This document shows positions 54,211-64,000 of a DNA stretch of 64,000 nucleotides, in pieces. Origin of the DNA: Platycnemis pennipes (lineage: Eukaryota; Arthropoda; Insecta; Odonata; Platycnemididae). Where the stretch lies: assembly GCA_933228895.1 (NCBI GenBank), contig OW121852.1:125421544-125485543 (forward strand), given 5' to 3'. A model generated the notes under the pieces. That model had not been told where the DNA came from. It saw only the letters and a list, made by a program, of their open reading frames with translations, and made no database searches. Position numbers and translations under genes: made by a program. Numbering within the stretch: position 1 is the first letter of the stretch; each line of letters begins with the position of its first letter.

Positions 54211-54889
54211 GAACGACGCCGCGGAAACCTTCGCACCAATGACCTTCGTAAGATTTATTCCTAAATTAAGTGAGTAAATAGGCCCGTAATCAAGTTCCGT
54301 CTGCCAATGTTATCAACATACTGTAGCAACACTTTCATGTAACTAAGGGTTTTCTGCTTTTTTTTCGAGAAAACATTTATTAATATCAATTTAAAAAGTG
54401 TGGTAAGGCCAGCAAATTTTTGAAATGCTAAATTCTACATAAAATTGCCATTCTTATATTAGTTTTTCGTCAAAACGACATTTATCTTTACATTATTAAT
54501 CTGCAAATGCTCTGAAAATTAACGTGATAAACGGTGATTTTCAGAAAAGTTCCTTTTCACAAAATTTCTTCCTCACGAAGAAACCATTGGAATGGGTGAT
54601 ATTATAAATTAAGTAGCTAAAACGATTTTGTTTACACTGTGTCCTTGATTAACTCAGAGTGAAATAACAAGTGCACATTGCGGAGAGGTATGTCTTTGGA
54701 ACGAAAATTTCTCATAGTGTGACAAAAGAGAGGCAAATTGCGTGTTGCTGCCAACTTTGTTATAGTTTTTTAATGAGTTATAATAGATAAACGTCGTGAT
54801 ATGATTGATATAAGCATCGGCATTTATAGCTCAGCGCTATTTGCTTTCGATTTGAGTCCTCTTGTAAGGATTTTCAGCTCAAAACTTAA

Positions 54890-54975
54890 AATTACCTGAA
54901 AATTACGGTAATTTTCGAAAATTACCTTAATTTACCACGGTAATTTACCTTAATTGAAAATTACGGTAATTTATC
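54890..54975. repeat. AATTACGGTAATTT-type simple palindromic repeat
   Basis: Several overlapping units AAATTACGGTAATTT, ACCTTAATT, ACCACGGTAATTTACC form a short self-complementary tract. Confidence 0.6.
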
Positions 54976-54979
54976 CATC

Positions 54980-55640
54980 TCTAGTCCCTAGCAACCTGAG
55001 GTTTCAAGAGCGACCGGTCGGTCAGGCCGCAAGCAAACGCGCGCATGCGCCTGCCTGAAATACATCTGGATTCTCTATGGCAGCTGAGGAGATTTTTTTC
55101 TTCTCCTGAGCTCGGCGCCTCGAGTCGTCCCGGGTTGAGGTCCATAACCCTCGTCCGTCTCCAAGGAAAACAAGCAATGCCTCCCCACCCCTCACCACTC
55201 TGAAGGCGAACCGGCGGAGGATAAATAAAAGGGTTGAAATTCGGTCCAGGAGGGGGGGAGAAGGGTGTGAGAAGGTCGGGATACCTCAACTAGAAGATCG
55301 AGCGGTCAGGATGGTTTCTGAAATGTGGCGAAAGGAGGAAAGAGCTCTGGTGTTGACTTGGCGAAACGTTTTCTCCTATTTTGCGCCGCTGAGATCTGGG
55401 GTTTAATTCTGTATGGTAGAATTCGAGATTTCGACGTCACAACTATACCCATTTACGGAATAAACGTCATAGGTGGTAGTACGAACCATGCTCCCTTGTT
55501 GGCGCGACGGTCGCCCCGGCTCACGGCGACAGAGTCGGATCATTTTGTGGATCATTTCGTTCATAATCGCTGCGATCGCGATAGACGGGTGTGGTATCTG
55601 CGATTGTTACTAGCGACGTGTATTATCTTTTTCGCGCGGA
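54980..55640. other. GC-rich, CpG-containing patch; candidate regulatory DNA
   Basis: Two blocks (54990-55290 and 55490-55640) are GC-richer than their surroundings and not related to any repeat in the window. No coherent frame. Possible promoter or enhancer of the gene to the left; inference only. Confidence 0.25.
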
Positions 55641-55844
55641 ATACAAGGTTATAACGCAAGTAATTCTAGCTCATGATTAATCCTTTCATGTCTCCGGCGG
55701 TGTACGATGGATCGCGAATCGTTCTCCCCGGTGACCCGCGGCTCTCCAAATGAGCCTAATTTGTTTTGACTCTAACTACCCCCCCGTTGTCGGGTTGACC
55801 GAAGCGATATCTCTCTCGTGAATCTCCCCTCGTGATTCATCAAC

Positions 55845-55990
55845 AAATAGTAGCTCAAGTGCGTTGGTCGCAGGACTCCTAACCAAAGGTCCCAGGTTTG
55901 AATTCTAGACATGACCTCTTGGGAGACACCGCTTGTCTCAAGCAAAACGACTTTTGTAGACCGAAGCTCGGGTTGATCACTGCAGCGGAG
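55845..55990 (+). mobile_element. tRNA-derived SINE fragment
   Basis: A-box-like TAGCTCAAGTGCGTTGG (55851-55867) and B box CAGGTTTGAATTCTAGAC (about 55891-55908) at tRNA-like spacing, then a non-tRNA body. Not a functional tRNA, since the acceptor stem is absent. Confidence 0.55.
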
Positions 55991-56034
55991 GTTTATTTAT
56001 CAATAACAAATTTCAAAAAAGTGTTGTAGTGGCC

Positions 56035-56166
56035 AGGGGGGGTGTGCTTGAATCGATCGAGATTGATTCCGGTACGGAATAATCCCGAACACAATGTAAA
56101 AACATACGAGTGAGTCCTTAGTTACGTACCGTAATCAATCCCAAGCGATTGAAGCACACCCCCCCA
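56035..56166. mobile_element. Short foldback MITE, about 130 bp
   Basis: GGGGGGTGTGCTTGAATCG (start about 56036) pairs with CGATTGAAGCACACCCCCC (end 56166), and the arms extend through GATTGATT.CGGTACG. Small spacer, no coding capacity, no clear duplication. Confidence 0.68.
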
Positions 56167-56169
56167 GGT

Positions 56170-57085
56170 AGGGTTTGAGATAGTAACCTTACTTTGAATT
56201 GCATTACACACAAAGAGATTGCAAGAAATAGCGGCTATCCAGTTCCTAGAAGATGAAAAATTTGAAAGGAAACTACTTTCTGTTCCTCGGGCATCAATCA
56301 GGAAGCACTCGAAATTTAAACCTAAAAAAATATATAGGTAGAGAAGTGATAACTTGGCAGATGGCTAGCACATTCATACTTTTTCATAAATTTTGAGAAA
56401 TATTGATCCATCCACATTTTTCAGCGTCATTAAATACGTTCTACCCTTAAACGATTAATCCCAAAGCTGAAGAGATTTTTCTTTGGGGCCAGGATTGGAA
56501 AATAATTTTGAAAAAATGAAGAGGGCGTTCCATAACAATTAAGAAAAAACTAAGAAATAAACGCTTTTCATAATTTGCTCACGACAAAGCGTTCTTTACT
56601 TTCTGGACGACACCTGTTATTAACCCTGCGTTAACATTCAAACAATTTCAATAACAAATACGCATGCGCGGAAATGTAATCTGATAGATTTACCTAATAA
56701 ATTGAAAAAATAAAGTGGAACGAGTTGAAACAGTACAATAATATGTTCATTATATAAGATGTCACCTAACAAGTAATCAGCTTCAATCATGCAGGTAACG
56801 TGAAACGTATTTCTATAGTTTAATATAGTTTTGAACGCCAGTGACAGTAAAAAACGCTACGCAAAAATCGCAAATTCGAAGCGCAACGTGTTTAGATTTC
56901 AATAGGGAATACCCTTCTCTTACACGGATAATAAGGGATATTGAATGACATACGAAACATAATTAAACGGAATTGAAACAGTCCATCGAAACATTACCTT
57001 ACCGGAAATATAGTGTAATATTCTCCTCAACCGAGTGAGTTTTTTTAATCGGTTCTTCATCTTCCACCAATAAAATAATGCAAGA
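56170..57085. other. No feature seen
   Basis: AT-rich, no recognisable element. Confidence 0.4.
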
Positions 57086-57089
57086 CACT

Positions 57090-57434
57090 TCTCCTCTGCT
57101 ATTTTTTTGTTCTCGACCTTCCAACAGTTTCCTTTTACGTTTTTATGCTCCATAGTTACACACAAATTTGATTTTCTTACTTGTTTATTTATTGTATTGT
57201 TTCTCTCCTTAACTACGCCCATCACATCTCACCTTGACGACGGTCCTATTAGGCCGTACGTTACAATAGGTATCAGTGACTTGTTGATAACGGATTTCCG
57301 CTATTCTTACTTGTTTATTCATTTTTTGTTTTGTCTCCTTGACTACGTCCATCACATCTCACCTTGACGACGGTCGTATTAGGCCGTACGTTACAACAGG
57401 CATCAGTGACTTGTTGATAACGGATTCCGCTAAA
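57090..57434 (+). repeat. Dispersed repeat containing a 130-bp tandem duplication
   Basis: Units 57174-57302 and 57304-57434 both read TCTTACTTGTTTATT...CATCACATCTCACCTTGACG ACGGTC.TATTAGGCCGTACGTTACAA...CAGTGACTTGTTGATAACGG with about ten differences by eye. A single-unit reverse copy is at 35.08-35.30 kb, so the tandem form arose at this locus. Confidence 0.78.
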
Positions 57435-57439
57435 TATAA

Positions 57440-58165
57440 CAAGTTTGTAAACGGTTTACCACAATTGGTCAACTGTCAAGTTCGAATTATGACGAAAAAA
57501 AACACGTTTAATGATACATTCGGCTTAGGACTCAATCGAACGTAATCGACCTCATTTTGAGATATTATCAGAACACAGCTCTTTTCTACACACTTAACCG
57601 ATCAATAACATCGCAACAATCGCAAGCGTTCCACGCTTTTGTTGGAATAGTTCTCCATGAACTAATGAGTAAATTTCACACGTTATCGAGCATGAAGCCT
57701 TGGTGAACTCATCAAACCTCAACAATCAGAGAGATCTTCGATCGGGTTTTGAACGCAGTGTAGACAATAGCATCAAAAGGTACTGAATTTTTCGCGACCA
57801 GAATATGATGATTAACAGAAGGAGTTGATATGGCCTCGTCGAAGGTCATGCAGTGGACCGCGTTGAAACAGCTGATGATCTCCGCGCGAGCAATACAGAC
57901 ATCCGCTGGGCGACCGACGTGACGGTGGCGCCTCGAGCGGGAACAAACAAATAGTCGGCGAGATTAAATTGAGCAGCGGAGGGCGCAGTGGAGACAAATC
58001 CCGGCTGCGGCGCCGAGAAAGAGATAGGCGCCCCTCCCCCTGGCGCCAAATTCCGTAATCCGGATTAACTGCGTAATCTGATAGCGGACAGAAGCAGCAG
58101 CGTACATATAACAACGACAGGCGAAGGAATGCAGCTCACACTACTGACACATACTGGAAGTTTTC
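57440..58165. other. GC-rich patch at 57820-58110; otherwise no feature
   Basis: The block with CGACGTGACGGTGGCGCCTC and CGGCTGCGGCGCCGAG is CpG-rich, with overlapping open frames on the minus strand. It directly precedes an RTE insertion. Possible regulatory DNA or first-exon region. Confidence 0.25.
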
Positions 58166-58177
58166 TTAAAGAAATAT

Positions 58178-59105
58178 ATTCAAATGGAGTGAGACAAGGT
58201 TGTGCACTATCTCCCGTAATTTTTAATGTTTACATTTTAAGAGCTATCAATGAAGTCAAAGAGAGCTGCATGCTGCGATTCGCTGATGACATAGCACTCA
58301 TAGCAGAGACAGAGAGGGGCCTGAATAAGATTCTATTAACCATGGAAAGGACAATGGCGAGATACCAGCTGAAGATTAATAAGAATAAGACTGAGATATT
58401 GGTATGCAGCAAGAAAGAAGAGGCCAAAACCAAGTTTAAACAAGGAAAACGAAAAATGAAGATGCGAAAGAGTTCTGTTTCCTGGGAAGCTGAGTAACCA
58501 ACGATGGACGAAGCAAGAAAGAAATAATCAGCATAATTGCCCAGGCAAAGGGGGAATTCTGTCAGAAGAAGAATCTACTTACAGGTGGAATTACAAGCGC
58601 AGAAGCAAGAAAACAATTCATCATAACGTAAATATGGGGCATGCTTCTTTACGTCAGTGAGACATGCACGATGACAGCAGCGGAGAAGAAAAGGGTGGAA
58701 GCATTCGAAATGTGGTTCTATTACTGAAGAATAATGAAGATTAAATGGATCGACCGAGTGACAAACGAAGAAGTCCTAAGAAGAGTGGGAGAAAAAAGGA
58801 AGTCTGCTGAAAACTCTAAAAAGAACTTGATCGGCCACATCTTAAAACACCCATCTACATCTACACGATACCCTGCAAGCCACCGTGAGGGTGTGTGGCA
58901 GGGGACCCTGATCTGATGAAGACAATCGTCGAGGGAAAAGTGAACGGGAAGATTGGAAAAGGCAGGCCTTGCATGAGATATATGAAACAGGTTGTGAGGG
59001 ATGTAAAAGAGAAGAATTACGTCGATTTGAAGAGGTTGGCCGATAGAAGAATCGAGTGGAGGTCTATGTCAAACCAATTCTAGGAATGTTGACCTATGGT
59101 GATGA
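58178..59105 (+). mobile_element. RTE-type LINE, 5'-truncated, interrupted by a tiny LINE tail
   Basis: Begins GVRQGCALSPVIFNVYILRAINEVKES, includes MLRFADDIALIAETERGLNKIL (intact FADD) and KINKNKTEILVCSKKEEAKT, then frameshifts. Later pieces: IKWIDRVTNEEVLRRVGEKRK, TIVEGKVNGKIGKGRPCMRYMKQVVRDVKEKNY. The stretch normally reading RHDGL is broken by foreign sequence at about 58850-58908. Ends ACCAATTCTAGGAATGTTGA. Confidence 0.83.
58850..58908 (-). mobile_element. About 60-bp CR1/jockey LINE tail inserted in the RTE copy
   Basis: CCATCTACATCTACACGATA, CCCTGCAAGCCACC and GTGTGTGGCAGGGG are the reverse complement of the extreme 3' end of the LINE at 12.2 kb. It separates CATCTTAAAACAC from TGATGAAGACAATCGTCGAG of the host RTE. 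Confidence 0.75.
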
Positions 59106-59109
59106 TTCA

Positions 59110-60345
59110 AATATCTCTCATTTCTGAGCACCTGTAGAAGGAGGGAGTATGACACGAGGCCATAGTAGTCACTCAAGCAGCTGAGCTGGTCGATCGATTG
59201 TCATTCTCGTCGCGAGTAATGGTTTCGAGGTGACTCCTGACCTTACTCAACGGCGACGAATGGAAATTGCACGGCTAAATTGTCCTCCCATCCCACTAAA
59301 TCCTGAATTATTCCCGAAAGAGGGAATTTAGTGACTTCATTATCTTCTACCCCTCCCTAAGCGGTTGGAAGAAATGGATTTGCTAGGATCGCAATACGCA
59401 CACTGGATTGTCTGAAGAAATTGGCGATACTGAAGCCATACCGATGGAATAAAGTGCGATCATTTTCATTTAAAAAAATAAATCTTAAAATTTACATTTG
59501 CGTAAAGTGAAACAGTGAAGCGAGCCTGGCGATTCGTTCTTAAAACAAAATGAACGAGAGGGTCCCGACTTCTTAAATTTGGTTACCATAAGTATTGCAA
59601 TTCTACACCGACTGATGTCTTAGCAAATTTGGGTTTCTACGTCATCTTAAGGCCACGGGGATTTTCATATAATATATTATTTACACTAATATTAATTCGT
59701 ATAAAAAGAATAAATACGCAAAGAATTACGGAGAAAATACCCCGTAAAAATAGGGTGAGCAACGATTCTAATAACTTTAATGCATAACAAGACCTTAAAA
59801 TCGAATCGATTGAATGAATATTTGAAGATTAAAGTTATATCATAAACATCAGATTACAATGATATATAAAAAATATACTACGTCAATGTTTGACATAATC
59901 TCGTTTTAAAGGTGCCTTAAGTAACGTTTAACTTCTGTTTCTCCAAGAATAACTAAATGAAAGCTCTTATAATCCATCAACGAATTGCTTACAGATTTAA
60001 ATAAAACATTTCATCTGGTACTGTTATGGCGATAAAAATACTTTTAAAAACGAAACATTTTCGGAAACACAACATGAAGAGTTAGAATGGAAAACAATTG
60101 AAGAAAAGAATAGAAGAGATATTAACCTAAAATATCCACAGCACTTCTTACCCCTTTCACGAGATTGAGAAAATAACTCTCGACTAAACTGTAGAAGAAA
60201 TCTGGTGCGCCATTAATGCAATATCAGATCACTCTTCTAGCATCGACCACCTATGGTGCATTGTGCACCAAGGTTACCACGCTCTGTGAGCAGCGGGGAA
60301 AGTCAACAGCGCTGTGGGCCACCACCACTAGGTGAAGATTATATT
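59110..60345. other. No feature seen
   Basis: AT-rich from 59460 on. Around 59150-59340 the composition is more balanced but nothing is recognisable. Confidence 0.4.
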
Positions 60346-60349
60346 GCAA

Positions 60350-60920
60350 ACCATTGAACCTCCAGATCAAAATGGCGACTCGCGAAAACTTTTCGCGCCA
60401 CGCGATCCCGCGTCGCCGGGGCAACCCGCCTTCCCATTGTTGCCGCCGTTGGCCATTCTATATAGTTCGTCAAAACAATACACGCTCGAATAAATGAATA
60501 CGTGAAGGGAGCGATCGAACCCTCTGTGGGGGAGGGAGGATCCCATTTCGTGGGGATTGTTTGGGGATTAGGTGAGAGGAGGGGGTGGCAGCGATCCGTG
60601 CCAAGAGCCAGACTCTGGCACGCACCGCGGCATTTGGCGAACAGAAGTGGAATGGATGGGAGGGGGGGGGGAAGAGGTTCAAGAGAGGGGGTTGAGGTAT
60701 GAGGGGGGGGGGGGGGATTAGAGTCGGAGGGGGTGTCTAAAAATGAAAATACTCCTCCTCTACCCTCCCTCCCCGAGGAATGGCCCAGTTCGCGTCCACC
60801 GGGAGAAGGGAAAATTGTCGCTAGGGCGGCGCCAGCATCGGCTAACCCACAAGGATCGGAGGAAAATAATTTCGATAAAAGGACGAGTATTTTGACGCTG
60901 CCATGTGTATGTCTGCTGTA
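60350..60920. promoter_or_regulatory. GC-rich CpG patch, candidate promoter/first-exon region
   Basis: Contains CAAAATGGCGACTCGCG (YY1-like ATGGCG), GCCACGCGATCCCGCGTCGC, TGTTGCCGCCGTTGGCC with TATATAG close by, and G-runs at 60660-60720. Composition and motif density resemble a housekeeping-type promoter more than a transposon. If it belongs to the minus-strand gene, the first intron would be about 43 kb. No direct evidence for a transcription start. Confidence 0.28.
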
Positions 60921-60924
60921 GAGA

Positions 60925-61400
60925 ATGCATCTCCATTTTTAATATTCAATTTTAGAGATTACGGGGAGAGGGAACTAAGAAAAAATATAAATTAAAAAAA
61001 AAGATTATACGGTAAAGGCACTTTTAAGAGAAGAGGGCAATAGCAAAATAAATTATTTTTTAAAATTATTAGAAGCATTGCACTACCGGTTAAAGTAGTT
61101 CCGTATATTTGGCAACGGGACGGTTTCTAAGTCAAGGTCAATATAATAAACAAGCCCTAGATAATATGTGAATACCCGCATAATTTCATTGTCTCATCAC
61201 TGAATTTTAACGGAAAGCTACAGTAAATATCAGAACAGCATGAATTCTACAATTTTAAGATGTGGAGATTGGAAAAAAACAGTTAAAAACACACGTACTT
61301 AAATAAAAACAAGCGAAATTCAAACATCACCAAGGGAATAAAAACGTCAACAAGGACGACAATGGGGAGAGAATAAGGAGAGCTAAAGGACCAGCAAGAA
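60925..61400. other. No feature seen
   Basis: AT-rich spacer. Confidence 0.4.
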
Positions 61401-61410
61401 GACGTGTTAA

Positions 61411-62147
61411 GGAGGTTGGTCCGAAAAGTGAAAGTCATGTCATTTTTTTATATTTTCAGCACTTATAGAACTTAAGTTCCTCTATCTAACAAAGTAAAGA
61501 TAATTATACCAACCCATAGGTACTTCTTTTTGCACAAATTGCATTTGAAATTACATATGATTAACGGCGAGAATGGCCATCACATGGGAATATAACGTTT
61601 AAAAATATCATAGTGACATGTCATTTTTGCAAAAAACTGACCTTTTATGCGTAATTTCACAAGAAATAAAATGACACGAAAATAAAGGAATCATCCCACC
61701 GTATTTTTCGCTAAATCCACCAATTTCTGCGCTTATAGCAGACGAAATGCGTTAGTTGTCTTCAAGTGGCGCTGCGGTCGCTCTAGCCAAAATGTATGGC
61801 GTATGAATAATATCATTACTAATGAGACATTAAAGCATATTTCAGAAAAATATTATAACATAATGTTTGATAGTAATATTTATTTGTTATAAATTAGTAA
61901 ATTCATTGAGTAGATGAATTTATTTCTTTAAAGTAAATGCTGAATTGACTCCATAGTCGAGCTGATTAAAATTATTATAAAAAAGAAATCCTTCGACTTT
62001 CCATCGTATTTCTTGTGATACTTATGACTTTCAATAGCTTAGGTAATTTTCTTTGTGAAGTAAGGATCACTTATCAGGCATATACTCGTACTTAAATTAA
62101 TAAGATTCCTCTGACAACTTGACTCACGCAGTCGCGAGCCAACCTCC
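61411..62147 (+). mobile_element. 737-bp non-autonomous DNA element, copy 2 (intact TTAA flanks)
   Basis: Exactly flanked by TTAA (61407-61410 and 62148-62151). Ends GGAGGTTGG and CCAACCTCC. The interior is colinear with 27246-27981 in the same direction, with small indels. TTAA target sites point to piggyBac-type transposition; no ORF. Confidence 0.82.
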
Positions 62148-62151
62148 TTAA

Positions 62152-63930
62152 CGAGGGAACGTGGGAAAAAAGGAATTGCAAAAACTATAAATTAGTAAAG
62201 AAACCAGGCAGACTAGCAACTGGATATTCGCGGTGGTGGAGGCTATCCTTACGCAGCAAGGAATTAGGCGGTCGATCGCGGATTTTCGACGTGGGAAAAG
62301 AAATGGGTCCGGAGTCACAGGGTAGTTCGGAGACAAGCGATAAGTGTTGTAATTTAGATCAGTTTTCATTATTGAAAAGGAAATATAGTTACTTATGAAG
62401 TAACAGGACTTTATCCAGAAACTTAAATCAAAGGAAAGGGCAAAACAGTTCCTTCTCCCAGGATAACTCCATTGTTTGTAAGGCAAAAGAATCCTCATTG
62501 TAAATAAAAAAAGCCAAAGGTTTTAATTAGCATATGACTAATTCTCGGCCCAGTAATTCTTAAAAATATATGCATTGAGGGAATAGATTTTTTTAAATAT
62601 TTAAGTGTTTTACATATACGAATGTGTGTATAATTGTGTATCACAATATTCATACATTGTGCCTCTCCAGATAGAGGAACTAGTCGGGTGCATTGAAGGT
62701 AAGGAAGTTATTTCGGGGAATAGGAAGCAGACTTCTGATTAAGGGAATGACCTCGGGTAAAGGTTACAGTAGGTACATAAAAATCTATCCATGCAGGCTG
62801 CCTTTCACATTTGGCCCTTTCTTAGCTTAGCATACATCCTTCATCTCGTCATTCAATTCAACCTTCTCTTACCTCTGCCTCACTTACCTAACAAGTCTTA
62901 TCGCGTCCTTCAAAACACCCTATCCCCTTGAAACCCGCTTCCCCAACTCCCTATCTACTCACACAATCCTCAGCACATTCTCCTAAGCACTTCGCTGGAG
63001 CTACGTTTTATTTTCTCGAAATACTACCCTATCCAACTATAACTGGGCTATAAAATATTTTCACCACTGAGTTACTATAAAGGATAGCTATTTTCATAGA
63101 TTTTGGGACGAAATACCCGATTATCTCCAATACGATGAATAACGGAATCTCAGCAAAAGAATAAGTACTTCGCATAAATTCTAATTTTCACAGATTTCTG
63201 ACGCATTCTGCAAATTCTAATACGAGCCCAACGCTATCACCGAGAGATTAGCATTTAAAACAGTCTTTTTGTACAACCTAAATCTCTTTAGAATTAGCGC
63301 TCTGCTTAGCAAAGGGCAAGCAAGGCCTTCTTGAACGAAAATTTCAAAAAGATGTAATTAATAAGCTCATGCCACGTTCGAAAAATTGAACCAAATCCTC
63401 TGTTCCTGAATCAACGATTGAGGTTGTACTCAATTGTTGGCGATCGGTCCATTATAAAAAAAACCGGGGATATTGTCTATAAAAGCTGCAAGAATTGACG
63501 ATGTGAAATGCGAGGAAATCATCGCTTATGAGGAGAGAAAAAAGATGCCAACTAAATTTGCCGAATAAGAGCCATTAAAATTTTAAACAAATAGGAATAT
63601 AATAAATTACCTCGTCATTGAACTTCATGCGAATGCTAATTTCGCAGTGAAAACGAAATAGTGTTACAGACTTGATTCAACTCAGCTGCATGTTTTAAGT
63701 TAACCATAAGGGAAAGATTTTAATTGCAAGAAAATTATTTACTTCGTACTTGTGCGTACTACTGCGTACTTGTGCGAATATAAGACGGAAAATGAGCGAC
63801 GAACCAACTAGGATATCCAATTAGCCAATATAATGGAGGTCAATTCATGCCACTGAAATACATTTCGAATTAGAAAATGGGAAATATCAGAGTGTTAATC
63901 TTCCAAAATTTTTCCAAAAAAAACATACCG
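62152..63930. other. No feature seen; includes a C/T-rich stretch at 62800-62990
   Basis: A minus-strand 116-codon open frame at 62148-62498 has no recognisable domain and begins inside the element flank. The remainder is AT-rich. Confidence 0.4.
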
Positions 63931-63934
63931 TTTA

Positions 63935-64000
63935 CGTCAATAATAATAATAATAATAACGTTTATTATATTCCAGGATTTACATCCCCTATGAACAGTGG
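63935..64000 (-). mobile_element. LINE 3' end with (ATT)n tail, runs off the right edge
   Basis: The reverse complement reads AAATCCTGGAATATAATAAA followed by CGTTATTATTATT, the same layout as the jockey-like tail at 15.16-15.19 kb (TGTCCTGGGATTAATAAAAT then TTATTATTAT). Only about 65 bases are visible. Confidence 0.45.

Noticed and set aside
57090..57434. CRISPR-like repeat array
   Set aside because: Only two 130-bp units with no spacers, in a eukaryotic repeat family.

Overview
The window is nuclear DNA of a eukaryote, most likely an arthropod and probably an insect. It is AT-rich, has spliceosomal introns, and is crowded with degraded LINEs, SINEs, MITEs and foldback elements. The species cannot be read from the sequence. 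There is no prokaryotic gene organisation, rRNA, complete tRNA or CRISPR array.

The only protein-coding gene I can support lies on the minus strand in the left 17.5 kb. Five exons were assembled from splice sites and reading phase: 16494-17471, 7026-9344, 5814-6561, 3317-3513 and 1-461 (running off the left edge). All four junctions are phase compatible (0, 0, 1, 0), giving an open frame of about 1566 codons so far. The product is a low-complexity, probably nuclear protein rich in Ser, Pro, Gln, His and Tyr. It has a CtBP-type PLDLS motif near residue 424, a short conserved-looking Ala/Leu helix near 1079-1098, an acidic/hydrophobic module around 1340-1365 and an RG-rich stretch near 1452-1475. 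I do not recognise the family. A clear 3' splice site sits just upstream of the first ATG, so the promoter and 5' UTR exon(s) should lie further right, perhaps inside this window.

Introns (462-16493): several RTE-type LINE fragments lie antisense to the gene. The first intron also holds a 3.57-kb hAT-like foldback element (9962-13528) with perfect 398-bp inverted repeats. This element contains a jockey/CR1-type LINE 3' end and a perfect 165-bp-arm palindrome made from a tRNA-like (Pol III B-box) sequence.

Upstream region (17472-64000): no convincing coding exon. The content is transposon remnants: twelve RTE fragments window-wide (eleven on +, one on -), CR1/jockey tails, tRNA-derived SINE pieces, a hAT MITE with an exact 8-bp target duplication, a pair of 737-bp TTAA-flanked elements, a pair of TTA-flanked elements (one 2.0 kb with another element nested inside), a 2.7-kb foldback with arms over 500 bp, a 997-bp element with 5-bp duplications, and several short foldbacks. 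Between these are GC-rich patches (notably 22.1, 24.8, 34.4, 39.7, 44.0, 46.2, 52.5, 55.0, 57.9 and 60.4 kb) that are the best places to look for the gene's promoter, first exon or enhancers.

No multi-gene system is visible. The most unusual content is the set of nested inverted-repeat elements and two hammerhead-like motifs of the kind found with Penelope-like elements.
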